From Casuarius casuarius (taxonomy: Eukaryota > Chordata > Aves > Casuariiformes > Casuariidae): a DNA stretch of 64,000 bases. The stretch covers positions 396,293 to 460,292 of the forward strand of contig PTFA01000340.1 of NCBI GenBank assembly GCA_003342895.1, in the 5' to 3' direction. The notes under the pieces are model-generated. The model was not told the DNA's origin, ran no database searches, and worked only from the letters and a program-made list of their open reading frames with translations. Both the position numbers and the translations under genes were made by a program. Shown here piece by piece: positions 49,001-61,139 of the stretch (its first letter is position 1; the number at the start of each line of letters is the position of its first letter).

Positions 49001-52000
49001 TCATGGCTGGCATTCCTGCAGGAAATCCTCTTGCTAGGAGAGTGTATAAGGTCCTGCTTGAAAAGGGCTTCTCCCCTCCATGCCTTACATGTGGCCTTGT
49101 GAACTGCTGACAGGGGAGGCCTGGGCAGCACAAAGGAGCCAGGGTAGCAGGGGAACACCAAGCATAGGGAGGCTTCCTACTGACATGCTTGGTGGGCCAC
49201 TCTACTGGGGAGACCAGACACACATCTGGAGTGTGGAGACATCCACAGGAGCTGGAGCTGTAGGCACACAGGCCACAGATCTCAGCCATCTCTTAACTCC
49301 ACTGTGCCAGCGTTATCCCAAGATCGCTCATCTAAGAACCATGTGCAAGTCTGAACAAGCGTGGGACGGGGAGAATGGCACCACAGCCCTGTAAGGTGCG
49401 CGTGACCACGTGGCACCTTTCCCAAGGCTGGAGGGTGGTGAGGACAGCTGGCAGTGTTGGAGGGGGCTAGCGCTGCAGAGGGAGCACTGCACCCTTGCCT
49501 CCCTGGTGCTGGTCCTTGCAGGGTGTGCTCTGGTGCGTGATTCAAGCAGTGCTCCACCTGGTTCCAGGGGTGGGGAGAGGAGATGTGTGCCAGCCGCTCG
49601 CCCACGTCAACCAGCCTGTGCCAGGTCTCCTACCCAGCCTCTCCCAGGGTGTCAGGATAAGATCTGGCAGCCTGGCCAGCCTGTGCCCCATCCTGCTGCA
49701 GGCAGTAAGCTGAGATATCTGCCTAGCCTGACCCTCTCCCAGTGCTGTGAGACCAGCCGCTCCACCTAACAGGATGGGCAGTGGCACTTTGGTCTGAGCC
49801 ATGCACAGGGCTGGGGGACCACCTTCCTCTGGGCCCCGGGCAAGCAAAGGAAATTGCAAGGAGGCAAGAGAGCATAGTGCGGGTGCACAGAGAGGCTGAG
49901 AGAGAGGTTGGTCCGGACAAGCAGGATAAAACGGTGCAAGAGAAGTCAAGCAGTACTAGTGCTCTCAGGGTAGGGTCAGGCCAGCGAGCAAGAGCTGTCT
50001 GGGCAGCGGTGCCAGGGTGGCATTTGGAGCATGGTGCGGCACCACTTGTTCCCGTCCGTCTTGTGTCGTTTTGCCGCAATGATTCAGGAGAAGGAGATGG
50101 AGCCAGCGTTTAAAGGGCAGTGCTGAGCAGCGGGGCCGGGGAGCACATTCCAGCATGGAGAGTGGGCTGTCCAGCAACAAGGAGGCTTTGACTGGGAGAG
50201 GGGCTGTGCGCAGGAGCACGTGTGAGCGTGAGAGAGGTGTGGGTGTGAGATTGTTCTGCCGGGACAGAGTTCCCTCTGGTTGGTGTGCTCTCCCAGTCCC
50301 CGCAGGGCAGATCTGGCCTGGGAGGTGGCTGTGAAAATGACCCTTCCCTCCCTGCACCAGTGCACGGAGGGTATTTGTGTGCTTTGTTTGCTCATGGAAT
50401 AGAGCTGCATGTGGCCCTGCCCGACTCGTGTCCTGTAGCAAGGCTTGCCGAGCCCTACAGACTGCTGAGATTCTAGAGACACTGGAGACCTTTCACTTGG
50501 CCTTGGCTCAGGGAGTAGCTGACCCCAGTGTGCCCAAATCCTCCCGTTGCTTGAGAGATGGTGGGCAGCCAGGTGCAGACCTGTCTCCTGTGGCCACCTT
50601 GGTTTCCATTGCAGGCATCCTGCTGCCCTGGGACTCACCCCAGCGAGACCTGGAAGGGCCAGGGCACAGAGCAGTGTCCATACAGGCCAGGCTTGCAGGG
50701 ATCTTTGGTCAGGGCAGGGGAAGCCCGGCAGCAGTGAGCTCAGGCAGTCGGAGCAGGAGCTCCCTGCTTGTTACTCAACACAGTGTTGTCTGTGCAGGGC
50801 TGGGCTGAGCGCAGATTGGTGGAGAAGGCCCTGGGGAGCTGAGGGGGAGGGAGGCAAGGACCAGCACATGGGCAACATGTGCAGCACCACAGAGGCTGGA
50901 GCAGAGCGTGCAAAGGAAGAGGCGGGTCTGCTGGCAGCTGCACAGCTCGGCTGTGCTGCACACTATGCTCAGAATGGCTCTGCAAGGCTGCTGCCTGGCT
51001 GTGGCACACATGCCACACTGTGCGCATCTCCCCAAGGCCACTGTATGCCTGACACTGGCTGGTACCCCAAGACCCAGCTCACTCCGGAAAGGAGGTTCCT
51101 TAATCTGCCTTGGAGCTTTGGAGAGCCCTGCTCAACACCTCTTGCCCATCAGGGTGAAGCCAGGTGCCTCTGGCTGCAAGGCTTTGCCATTTGGCCAAGG
51201 GGAGCTGGCACAGCCAAGCTAAAATCCAGTGATACTAATGCCAGCTGTACAGAAATCTGTCATCTTGGCCTTCTGCTAATGCTCAGACACTGCATGTCCG
51301 TCAGGGCACCTGGACAACTCCAAGCAGGCAGGGTGTAGGTGCCCCAGGGCTAAGAGCCAGGCAGGTATGGGCAACACAGTCTCATGGGGGAAATGATTAC
51401 TGGGGTTTATTTCAACAGGAAGTGTGAGCCTTTGAACTCTAGGTTTGGAAGAGACTGGAGGGGGCTGGAGCCAGAGCAAGCCACAGGGATCCCACAAGGT
51501 GGGACCATCCTGGTGCTGATGCTGGCAAGGGTTGCCTTCTGTCCCCCCAGGACCTCTGCAGGGCTGGTAGCATTGAGGGGTTCAGACAGTGTCATTGGCT
51601 GTGCTGCTCCTGAGGAAGGGAGAGGGATGTATGGTGCTGTGCACCCCAGAGAGCCGTTCCACAGCCAGCAGCTGGAAAGCCAGAGGCCTGGAGCACCTGT
51701 GATCAGACCCCAGAGGACAGGGGGTATCCTACCCCTTGAACATTTTGCAGGCACTTGGTGCTTTCCCCGGCTAATGACATCCTGGCAGGTTTGGGGAGAG
51801 GATATTACACCTGGGCTCAGTCAGGTGGGGTGTAGCCCAGTGCCCAGTGTGCCAGGTCTCACAGGGCAGGGTACACCAATGCTCGCAGTGGCAGCACATC
51901 TCAGCATCATGGCAGCCTGGCCTCTCCCTGCCTGGCTGGGCCTCTCAGTCCTGCCCTGCAGCCCTCGACTATCTCTGCCTGGAGCTAAGGAAGTTGGGCT

Positions 52001-55000
52001 AATGGTCGCAGAGCCACCATGCTGGGTAGATGCATGCCAAGCACCAGCCTGGGAGGCACTAGGAAGCCATCCACTGAGTGTGCAGCCTCCAGCAGTGAGC
52101 AGGGGAAGATTCACCCAGAGTCCAGCTTGTGACAGTGACCCGGATTCACAGCTCCAAGCTTTAACTCTGGTTCGCTGGGCATAAAAGGATTGAAAGGCTT
52201 TTATTGTGACGGGCAGAACATCCCGTCCCCCCTACTGAACAGTCCAAACAGCTTGCAAAGAGCAGCCTGGCACCTCCACTGCTCTTGGCACCCTGGTGCC
52301 CAGGGAGACTGGAGCTGCTGTCACCAGCTAAGAATAACCTCGAGTGCAGGCAGCAAGTGTGGCAGGCCACCAGCCAGCCCACGGCGCCATTACAGGCACA
52401 TCTCAGCGTGCTGTGGCACTGCGAGAGACACTCTGTGGGCAAATCTGTGCCATGCCTCAGGGGACAGCGTGTCCTGATCCTGGAGCATCCCAAGGCTGGC
52501 CAGTACTGCGGAGCTGGGCTGTGAACTGGGGCTGGCCTGGCGGGGGAGGCTTTTACAGCTTATTCAGCATCTCAGCTCCCACCAGGCATGTGGCACAAAT
52601 GTGGGTGCAATGGGCAATGACCATGCCCTTGGGTCCCCCCCAAGCTGGTGGCAGGGCATTCCCATGGCAGTGAGACCAAGGCGCAGCTGCCCGCCGAGTG
52701 CCTGCAGGGTCCCTATGGCCTGCCAGACTGCTTGGAGGGGCCTGATTTCACCCAGCCACATTGCAGGCTGGCAGTTTCCAAACCAGACCCCTTGCAGAGC
52801 CTTTTTCAGAGCCAGAGGGGTTCAGGGCACACCCCATACGGCTACATATTGGCAGGCCTGGCAGGAGCTTGTGTGCACAGGGAATATGCCATGCCATGAT
52901 TTGGCTCATCCAGTGGGGCTGCCAAGGCGAGAGAGGTTCCAGGGGATCCAGCACTTGGGAAATGAATGAAACCCCCATTTGCAGAGCACAGATAATACCC
53001 CAGTGTTCCTGGTGGGGTGGTGTGTGGCTGGGTGTATGTGGGTGAAGGCCAGAGAGGTATTAAAGACTGCAATCCGTCCCAGAGCCAGGGTTTGTGGATA
53101 AGCGCCAAGTTATATTTATCCAGGCGCTGCACATTGCTGGCTTTTGGATTGGAGTTTGTCATACTCTGTCTGTGTGTTTATATATATATATTGGAGAGGA
53201 TTTTGCTGCAGAATGACTCTGGTGGCAGATCTGAAGCCCGGGGACCCGGCTCTAGTCTATGTCCTGCTGACCTCTCAGCCCCGTGTTTGGGATGTGATCC
53301 AGTCCTCGCAAACCCCTTTCTGCAGCTCCTCTGGGGAAGGCAGCCCTGCCCAGGCTGCAGTGGTGTGGCCAATGCAACCTGGGAGGACAAAGCAATTTTC
53401 TTCCGTGGCCCAGACATTCCCACAGCTTGGTGTGAAACCATCCTAGTGATAACCCTGCAACCCCAAGCAGAACTGCTCCGGGCTGTTTGGAGGCTGGGGA
53501 TAGTCTCAGGCCATTCCCCAAATGCTGGCATGTGCCAGGTCACGGCTGGTGGCCCAGACTGGACACGTGGAGGCCACAGTAGAGCTGCAGGTACACGTCC
53601 TGCCGATGGCTTATTGTCTTTCATGTTGTTATTGTTCTGAAATGTCAGCAAGGCAATGATTTTAACGAAGTGTCCTCGGTTCAAAATGCCCAGGATTCTT
53701 CGCAAAGGCCAGGCGGGGTATTAATAACAGGCTCAGCTGAAACTTTGCAGCTCCAGCGCACGTCCTTGCCTGACCTTCTCCAGAACGGCTTGTTTGTGTG
53801 TCGGCAGAGCGGCGGCCTCTCGGCTCCTCTCCCATTCCTGAGCCCCAACAAGGTTGTGCCTGGCTGAGCTTCACACACTCTGATGTGCCGTGGGGCCTGG
53901 CCGTCTGGCAGCGCTCTGGGGAAGGGGCTTTCAGGGGCTGATGAGGCTCCCTCCGGCACTGAGCATCCCCATCTGCCTGGGCAGGAGAGTGCAAAGCCCA
54001 AGTGCCTTTGAGAGAGGAAGGGGAAGTATTCAGGAGTTTGCTGGAACACCAACTAGCATGGGCTAAAGAGCAGCATTTGGTGTATGGGCACAGGGTGTCG
54101 ATGTGCTGCTCTCTCCCAGCTTCCCAGGCTCTGTTCTCTCATTACATAACTGCTCTCCAATTAGAGGGCTGGACACTCCCCGCACACTGCAGGGCAGCAG
54201 CTGCCAGCACCAAGCGTGTCTCTGCACGGCCCACTCCCTCCTGTGAAATGGCCCAGAGGTTTCCTTCTGCGGATGCCAGAGGCCCTGCCTTGGGATTCCT
54301 CTCTCCGTGAGCATCCTCCATAGGAAATGCATGGTCTGAGAAGCGTCCCTCTGTCTCTTGAGGGCTGGAAGGCTGCTCTGCCTGCCCCCCCCATCCTGCC
54401 CTGTGCTCCCAGGCAGGCTCAGAGCTTGGCTGGCCTGGCTGTGAACAGACCCCAGCAACTTGGGGAGTGGCACAAGCGAGAGGAGAGACAGTGCCTCGGG
54501 CTGCTGTGTGGGGCCCTGGGGACTCCTGCCTTGCACAGAGGTGCCTGTCCTGCAGGACATGTACCCATCCTTGTTGCAGAGTCATCCCAAACAGAGGTGT
54601 GTGCTCTGCCTCGCCAGTTGGTGATCCCAGGAAAAGCTGGCTCTGTGCCAGCAAGGGGGCTCTGGGAGGGCAGTGCCAGGGCTGGCATCTCCCCTGCCCA
54701 CAGTGCACTCCAGGACTCAGGGGCACTGCGTAACTCTAGCACTGTGGATGGTCGCTTTGGCATCACAGCCATGTCTGCTCTTTCCCTGGTTCCCCAGCTG
54801 TTCAGTCAAATCATGCTCCCAGCTAGTCGGGGTGGTGTCCACTCTCTAGAGCAGGACCAAAATCAGACCAGAAGAGGGCTATAAAATAAAGGCTGGCCTG
54901 AAGTTCACTGTCGCGCCTGTAACAAGATCTGCAAGGCAGGGGATGAGTAACTGAAGAAGGTGATAACACATAGTCAAGCTATGGGACTCCTTGATACTCC

Positions 55001-57879
55001 TTGCAATGCTTACTGCCTGGACAGATTTGTGCATGAAAACTTAGCTAACGGCTGTTTAATCAACCCATCCTTCTTGGGGCTGGGCATGCCTGACCTGCTG
55101 GAGACTGGGAGCATGTCCTGGGGATGTCTGTGCTCTCTCCCCACCACTGGCCACAAGTCTTGTGGGAACCCCTCTGGGCTGATGGCTGGGCTCTGCCTTA
55201 CCGGCATGTTCACTCTAGGTGGTTGTAAGACCCTGGCAGGAGCGTGGTGTATAGGCAGCAGAGCTTTGGGGTGGCAAGGTTTGCTGCATATCCCCTTGGC
55301 ATGATGCAGACTGTCCCAGCACACTGGGACAGCACTGGCTGGGCTATTTCTGCCCAAGCTGTAGCAGGCATCTGCGTGGTGCTGTTGTTGCCCAAAACCA
55401 GGCAAGGCATTAGATTACGCTGCACGGTTCAGCGCCAGCAATAAGCAGATAAGTTTTTTTTTTCGCTTCTCTGCTCACGCCAGCGTGCAGTGTACTGGGG
55501 AAGCCACGGCTTCGAGGACTTCCTATTTACAGCATGCATGACTGTTAAGCTGGCAGGGCAGTGCCACAGGGAGGGCCCTGCCGGGGCCACAGCAATCCTG
55601 ACCACCCCTCCCCACAGTGCCCAGGGCTGGGGTTTGGGCAGCTGCTCCCGGGGTGCTTTGGGGGACAGGGGCATGGGAGAAAGAAGGGGGCCAGTGACGA
55701 AGTTAGAAAGGAAAATTGCAGCTCTCAGCAGGCCGGCGCTGGGGTGTGCACTCGCACGCCAGAAAACATAGAACTGGGAGTACTGCCAAGTACCTTTATC
55801 AGAGGAAACAGGCCGCCCAACAGCTGGACATGGGAGCCTGCCAGCTGCCTCCCTCCTCCCGCCCCACAGCTTCTCCAGCTCAACAGGTTGGAGGAGTCCC
55901 CGTGCCGCAATCTGTGCCAGTGCCTCACAACCCTGCATGGGTGGCAGTGGTTAGGAGGTGGCAAGTCCCCTGCCCATGGCTGCCAGTGCTCCCCATATCA
56001 CCGTGGCCCACGGGAGCTCTCACTGGCTCAGTCGCTGCGTGGCAGTGGTGAAGGGAGGGGAGATGACAGGTTCTGCATCTGCTTTCCCCATTGCAAACCC
56101 TCCCCAGGTTTCCAAAGGCCATGACTGCACTATGCTGCTCTCCCTGTTGCTGTAGGGTCTTCTGACCCTTGCCAGCCCATGTGACCCAAAGGACAGTGGG
56201 CCTGGGCTAGGTCTGGCAATGCCAGCAGCACCAGGGGCTCGGATGCCTGCCTGAGCACTTGCAGACGGTCTAGCCAGCAGAGACTGCCTTCTGCTCTAGA
56301 GCAGCAGATGCCCAGGGTTGAGGGGTTTATGGGCTCTCCAGTGCTACAGTGGGCACAAACCAGGTCCCCATGCCGTGGGACTCCTGGCTGCATAGGGCAG
56401 TCACTGGTCATGCACAGCTTCTGGAAAGAGAGAGTGGAGCCATCGGTAGTGCCAAGTCTGCAGTAAACAGCTTGGCCAGGACACACCGGTCCTCAGGACA
56501 AGGAAACAAGAGCTAGCCAACTGGCTCGGTGCTAGCGCTTGGTGCACTCCAGCATCCGGCAGCTCGGGGCCTGCAGCGCCAGCTACCAGCACACCGGCCC
56601 CATGCCAGCACTGCGGGGCAGGCAGGGGGGCATGCTGGGGGAGCCGAGTTGAGCTCCCAGGAGCAGGACTGCCAAGCAGAACAGGAGATGACACCCTCCT
56701 GGGGACATGGCTGCCCACTTGCCTATGAGCCCACCCCTGTCATCACCTCTCCCTCCCCATCACCAGGCAGGATGGGGCTCCACACCGACTTGCCCTGCAC
56801 CCAGCCCTTCCCAGATCTGATCTCACAAGCCCCAGTTGTCACCGGTGTCCCCAGCCACCTCAGCTCCTCCATGGTACTGCTGGTTCTAGCACTGTCATCC
56901 TCAGTCCCCTTGGCCAGCAGGGCCATGGCTGCAGAATTTCCGGCTATCAATGGCAGAGTTTTCTTAGCTGCATGTTTGCAAGCTGTGGCTTTTGCTCTCC
57001 CCCCGCTGCTCTGACCCTTTAAGCCAGAGATCTTGCTTTGCTGAGCAGCCTGGGCAGCTTTGGCTCTGTGCCTTTCCCGTATTGCTCTCCAGCGTCTCGG
57101 AGGCCAGGCAATAAACATTTCCCACGCCTCGGACCCTCTGAAGGGCCTTCCTCCCATTGAACTGAGTCCTTGGAAGAGAGCAAGCCAGAAACGCTGCCAT
57201 GGAGCAGCTAAAAGGGCCTTGAGCTGGGGGGGAGAGCACAGGCTGGGGAGAGGTGACTCCTCCTTGCATCACGTGCCATTCCTCCAGCTCCATTTCCAGA
57301 GCTGCCCACCACGAAGCCGACTGGGCATGGGCATCCTTTGGCATGTGACACCGCAGTAGCCAGCACGAGTTCAATGCGGGAGGCCCAGTGCGAGGGCATG
57401 TCTCATCTCTGCCCCCTCAAGCCTTGGCTGCGGATGGCTCGGCCTCCCCTTGCCTGCCTAGGGTCCATGGGCACTGGGACACGTGTCCCAGCCTGCAACC
57501 GTTTGGGGCTGAGCACATCCTGTAGGTGTGGGGCTCCAAGAGGGGAGAGGGCTAGTCCCAGCCCCGAAGGAGTGTGTAATGGGGGCTGTATTGTCCCTTG
57601 CTCTGTCCATGGCGTGCGCCCGCATCCTTACCTAACAGGCAGGCTTAACCCTTCAGCAGCTGCAACCCAGCTGCATTCATGTCTCTGCATCTTGCTGGGA
57701 ATGAGGAAGGAGTTGTTACTAAATATCTTTCCCCTGGCAATTGGGGCTGGCATCTTTGGGGTCGAAGCACGGCACTGTGTGTCTGTTGAGGGGCTGCTAG
57801 TAGCTTTGGGGTTTCCTGCAAGCCCAGCTGCTGGGAAGGAGCAAGCAGCTGGTGTCACCACCTCTCAGAGCTGCTCCAT

Positions 57880-57995
57880 TACAACCCCCTTTCTTTTTTT
57901 TGCCCCCGGAGAGCGCAACAATGAGTATCACAATTGCACTGCACAGTGGCTGCTGTTATTGTTCCCAGAATAACCACAGGCACGAGCCGGGGCCT
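57880..57995. promoter_or_regulatory. SOX/RUNX-like site cluster in the TSC22D3 intron
   Basis: CAACAATGAG, CACAATTGCAC, TTATTGTTCC and AATAACCACAGG lie within about 80 bases. The ACAAT/ATTGT words are SOX-type cores and AACCACA is a RUNX-type core. The block stands out as AT-rich within a GC-rich intron, so it may be an intronic enhancer. Confidence 0.3.
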
Positions 57996-58463
57996 GGCCT
58001 GACAAACCTCCCTTTGCTGTAGGCATGAGGCAAGATGCTGTGCTGCTGCCTCAGGGATATGGCTCACACCTCTAGACCCGCTCACCCAGCCTGCTTATGG
58101 GGTGCCTGTCACCATGGCCTCAGGTGTCATTGGGCAGCACCAAGTCCACAGCCCCCTGCTCCTTAGGAATTGAAAGGGGGGGGTTGCTCTGCTGCTGCCT
58201 GGCCACAGCGGGCCCCGGAGACGCACAACGGGGGTGGTGGGAGAGGAAGCTGATCCCAGCAGCCCTGCTGGAGTGGGGCCAGCGTACTGGGAAGGCTGTC
58301 TGACGGGGCCACAGGGTGCTGGGAAAGGGGCCCTCACTGCTCAGGGCGCAGCTGGAGTCCTGCGCAGGGCTTGTTGCATATGCTGCTGGTGGCCCCTTTC
58401 CTGCCCCTGATCCATTCCTTTTCGGCTCATCAGCGGGGTGTTGCTGGTCCTATTCCGGATGTG

Positions 58464-58598
58464 CAGTGGAGTCTAGTGGTGAGAGCTGGGGGCCAGGACT
58501 CTTGGAACCTGGTCCCAGTTCCACTGCTAACTCTGGGTCCCAGGAGAAGTGGCCTTCCCTCGTCTTCCACCCCGTGCTTCGGTATCCCCCTCTGTGGA
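58464..58598 (+). mobile_element. MIR-type SINE fragment
   Basis: The sequence follows the MIR order on the + strand: GTCTAGTGGTGAGAGCTGGG, then a GGACTC...GAACCTGG segment, then CCAGTTCCACTGCTAACTC, and finally CCGTGCTTCGGTATCCCCCT. That matches the tRNA-related box, the core and the 'CTCAGTTTCCCCATCTG' end of the family. It is diverged and inactive. Confidence 0.7.
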
Positions 58599-58784
58599 CT
58601 GCCCAGACACATCCCAGCCATGCAGCCTGGGGGCCTGGTGGAGAGCACTGAGCTGCTGCTCTTGCCACTGGGCTGTGATGTGGAGCCACAAAGGCAGCTG
58701 GGCTGGACTGGTAAAGCCTCATGGGTTGGGGGTCCCTCACTCCCGCATGAAATGATGGCTGCCCTGCCCACAACCTGCACGCCT

Positions 58785-59215
58785 GACACTGTGCATGCAC
58801 GTGTGTGTCTGTGTGATTCATGAGTCAGGGCAATGCATGTGTATGGGGGGGGAGGAAGCATTTGCAATGCATGTGCAGGATGGACCTGCGTGCATGCAGG
58901 AGGTGGGTGCATCTGTACGCATGCAGGTGCACACGTACGCAGAGCGCATCCGTATGAGGGTGCAGCGTGCATGCCCATGCGGGCTTCAAAGTGCACACGT
59001 GCGCCTGCAAGGTGCGTGCGTGCGTGTGTGCACGCAGGGAGTGCATGTGTATGCATGCCAGCTGCAGGCATGTGCATGCAGAGTGCATGTGTATGACTGG
59101 CCAGGAAGCATGCCCATGTGGGCTGGAAAGCATGTGCATGCAAGACACAGGTACATGTGCATGTGTATGTGTGGCTTGCAAGGTGTTCCCATGTTCGCGT
59201 GCATCTGTTGACAGG
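58785..59215. repeat. TG/GCATGC-rich alternating purine-pyrimidine tract
   Basis: About 430 bases are dominated by GTGTGT, GCATGC, CACACGTACGC and GTGCATGTG words in a degenerate array without a fixed unit. Alternating purine and pyrimidine bases favour Z-DNA. The long open frames read through this block on both strands are low-complexity Cys/His/Met/Ala/Val strings and not genes. Confidence 0.8.
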
Positions 59216-59820
59216 TCCATGGGGTGGGTGCAGCAGAGGAGACATCCCCCAGGTGGGTGTGCAAGTCAGAGGCGTGTGTGGAGCTGTGAGGCAGCAGGCT
59301 GCAGGTATCCCTGTTGAGGCTCTGCCAGCAAGAGCAGGCAGTCCCCGTGCTGGCCTAACATGCAGGAGGGACCTGCCCCCAGCCAAGTGCAGTGAACCCC
59401 CCCCACAGAGGGTGGAAAGCTGGCTGGCTGGGTTGGGAAGTCAATGTGGCTCATGGAGAAGCAGAACTGTGTGAGCACATGGGCTTCTGCCAGGGGTTCC
59501 TGGGCTGTGTGGAGCCCACCAGAAATGTCAGGAAGGGGGCACTGAAATCAATCACTGGATGTCCCCTGGCCTCCTTGGAGGTGTCGCTCATAAGATGAGT
59601 CCTTGGATACCTCCAAAAGGTGTCCTTCTAGGAGGGCTAGGAGAAGGGGATGGAGTGTGCTGGCTGCATGCCCAGGGCAGTAGTCTCTTGGTTCCTGCTG
59701 TGTCACACATTCAAGTGTGTTGGAGGGGAGAGAACAGCCTCATTCACCTGTATCCCAAAATAGCATCCCTCACCTGGGTGTCTCATAGAGGAGAGCAGCA
59801 TCCTCCCCAGTCTTACAGCC

Positions 59821-59948
59821 AGGAAACCCAAGCCACAGGGCAGTGACAGCCATGCCCATGGGCAGCTGATGGGGCAATGGCAGAGCTGGGAAACATCCCA
59901 GTTCCCTCACTCTCAGCCCACTCGCTCTTTCCACTAGATCCCGCTGCC
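59821..59948 (-). mobile_element. MIR-type SINE fragment
   Basis: Reverse-oriented MIR: AGGAAACCCAAGCCACAGGG (end region), then GGCAATGGCAGAGCTGGGAA (core), then CCACTAGATCCCGCTGCC, which is the complement of the tRNA-like start of the element. The order and spacing are as in MIR. Diverged and inactive. Confidence 0.65.
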
Positions 59949-60525
59949 AGTGAGGGATTTCAGATCATGGAAGCTCATGCCAAGTGCCTTTGCCCTGATC
60001 CGAGCCTCTCTGCCGGGACAAGGGCTGTGCGGATCACGTCCTACTGCCTCTCCGCAGGGCTGAGCCAGCCAATGGCCCAGCAGGGCTCCCTTTCAGTCCC
60101 AACACCCGGTGCTGATATCCTTGCTGGCTGGGCTGACTGCCCTCCTAGAGCTGGGCAGAGCCCAGGAGGGACAGCAGAGAAGTAATTCACTTACCTCTGT
60201 TTGTTTTTGCAATGGTCCCAGCCCCGAGGGAAAAATATTTGAGGTGGCAGAGCTGAACTGATTTCCTCTTAAAATGCTGCACTGCCATGGTTCCCTCTTT
60301 CACTCCAGTGGCCTAGGAAATAGCAGGCTTCCTCCCAGCACTCAGTGTTCGGGTGCAGTGTCAGGAAGGGGCTGGACAGGGCCCTGGATCCCCTGAGCGG
60401 TGCTGGGGCGGGTGAGCACCCCTCAAGACTTGTAATAGTTTTGGGCTTTCCTTTGGGAAGGGACCTGGAGCAGGTCTTGGAGTACTCTGCAGTGGGGATG
60501 TGTCTGCAGCATGGGAAATAGAGCA

Positions 60526-60605
60526 GTGGGGAAACTGAGGCCCAGTTGTCAGTGCTAGAGGCAGACTGGTGTCTGCCTGCCCTCTCTCCCCAGGGCACTG
60601 CCCCT
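60526..60605 (-). mobile_element. Probable MIR-type SINE fragment
   Basis: GGGGAAACTGAGGCCCAGTT at the left matches the complement of the MIR 3' end. The following CTAGAGGCAGACTGG...CTCTCCCCAGGGCACTG is a weaker match to the core. It is a short, diverged remnant. Confidence 0.4.
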
Positions 60606-60904
60606 GCCCACCTCTCTGCAGGAGAAAGAAGGTGGCACAGCCGATGACGTGCCAAACCATGACACCCCAGCCAGCTGACTCGCATGGCAGAGCCGGGAAG
60701 GAGCGGTGGACAAGGTCCTCATTATAACGAGGATTTTCCTAATTTACCTAGAAGGGGTGTCCCAAAGCAGCCACTCAAGGGAATGAGCAGCTGGAGAGTT
60801 GGGACATGTGAGGATGAGACTGCCTTAGTACAGACCGGGAAATGCCTCCCCCCCCACCTTTTCTCACTTCTGAACAGCAAGACAGGATCCTTCTGTGAAC
60901 TGTG

Positions 60905-60981
60905 ATGGGAAACTGAGTCCCAGAGTAGGGATGTGGCCAGCCTGGGGCCACGGATAGAGCTAGGAGGAACCCATCCCAGTG
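60905..60981 (-). mobile_element. MIR-type SINE fragment (partial)
   Basis: GATGGGAAACTGAGTCCCAG followed by a GGGCCACGGATAGAGCTAGG segment and ACCCATCCCAGTGCAGGGC is the reverse complement of the MIR 3' end and core. The 5' part is missing. Confidence 0.55.
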
Positions 60982-61139
60982 CAGGGCTTATCCTTGCAGC
61001 CCAGTTGGGGCTCTCTTGGCCTCTGCCCTTGGCGTGGGTGCCCCGGGATGCCATGGTCAAGGGGAGAGGGCCCAGCTGTGCCTCGTGGCTGGGGGCCGTC
61101 ACCCTGCCCACCACCGGCCACCCTGGGGACAAGCGCTCA

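Noticed and set aside
58430..59386. Minus-strand frame of 318 residues
   Set aside because: It runs through the TG/GCATGC tract and a MIR fragment. The composition is low-complexity His/Thr/Ala/Cys and there is no domain.
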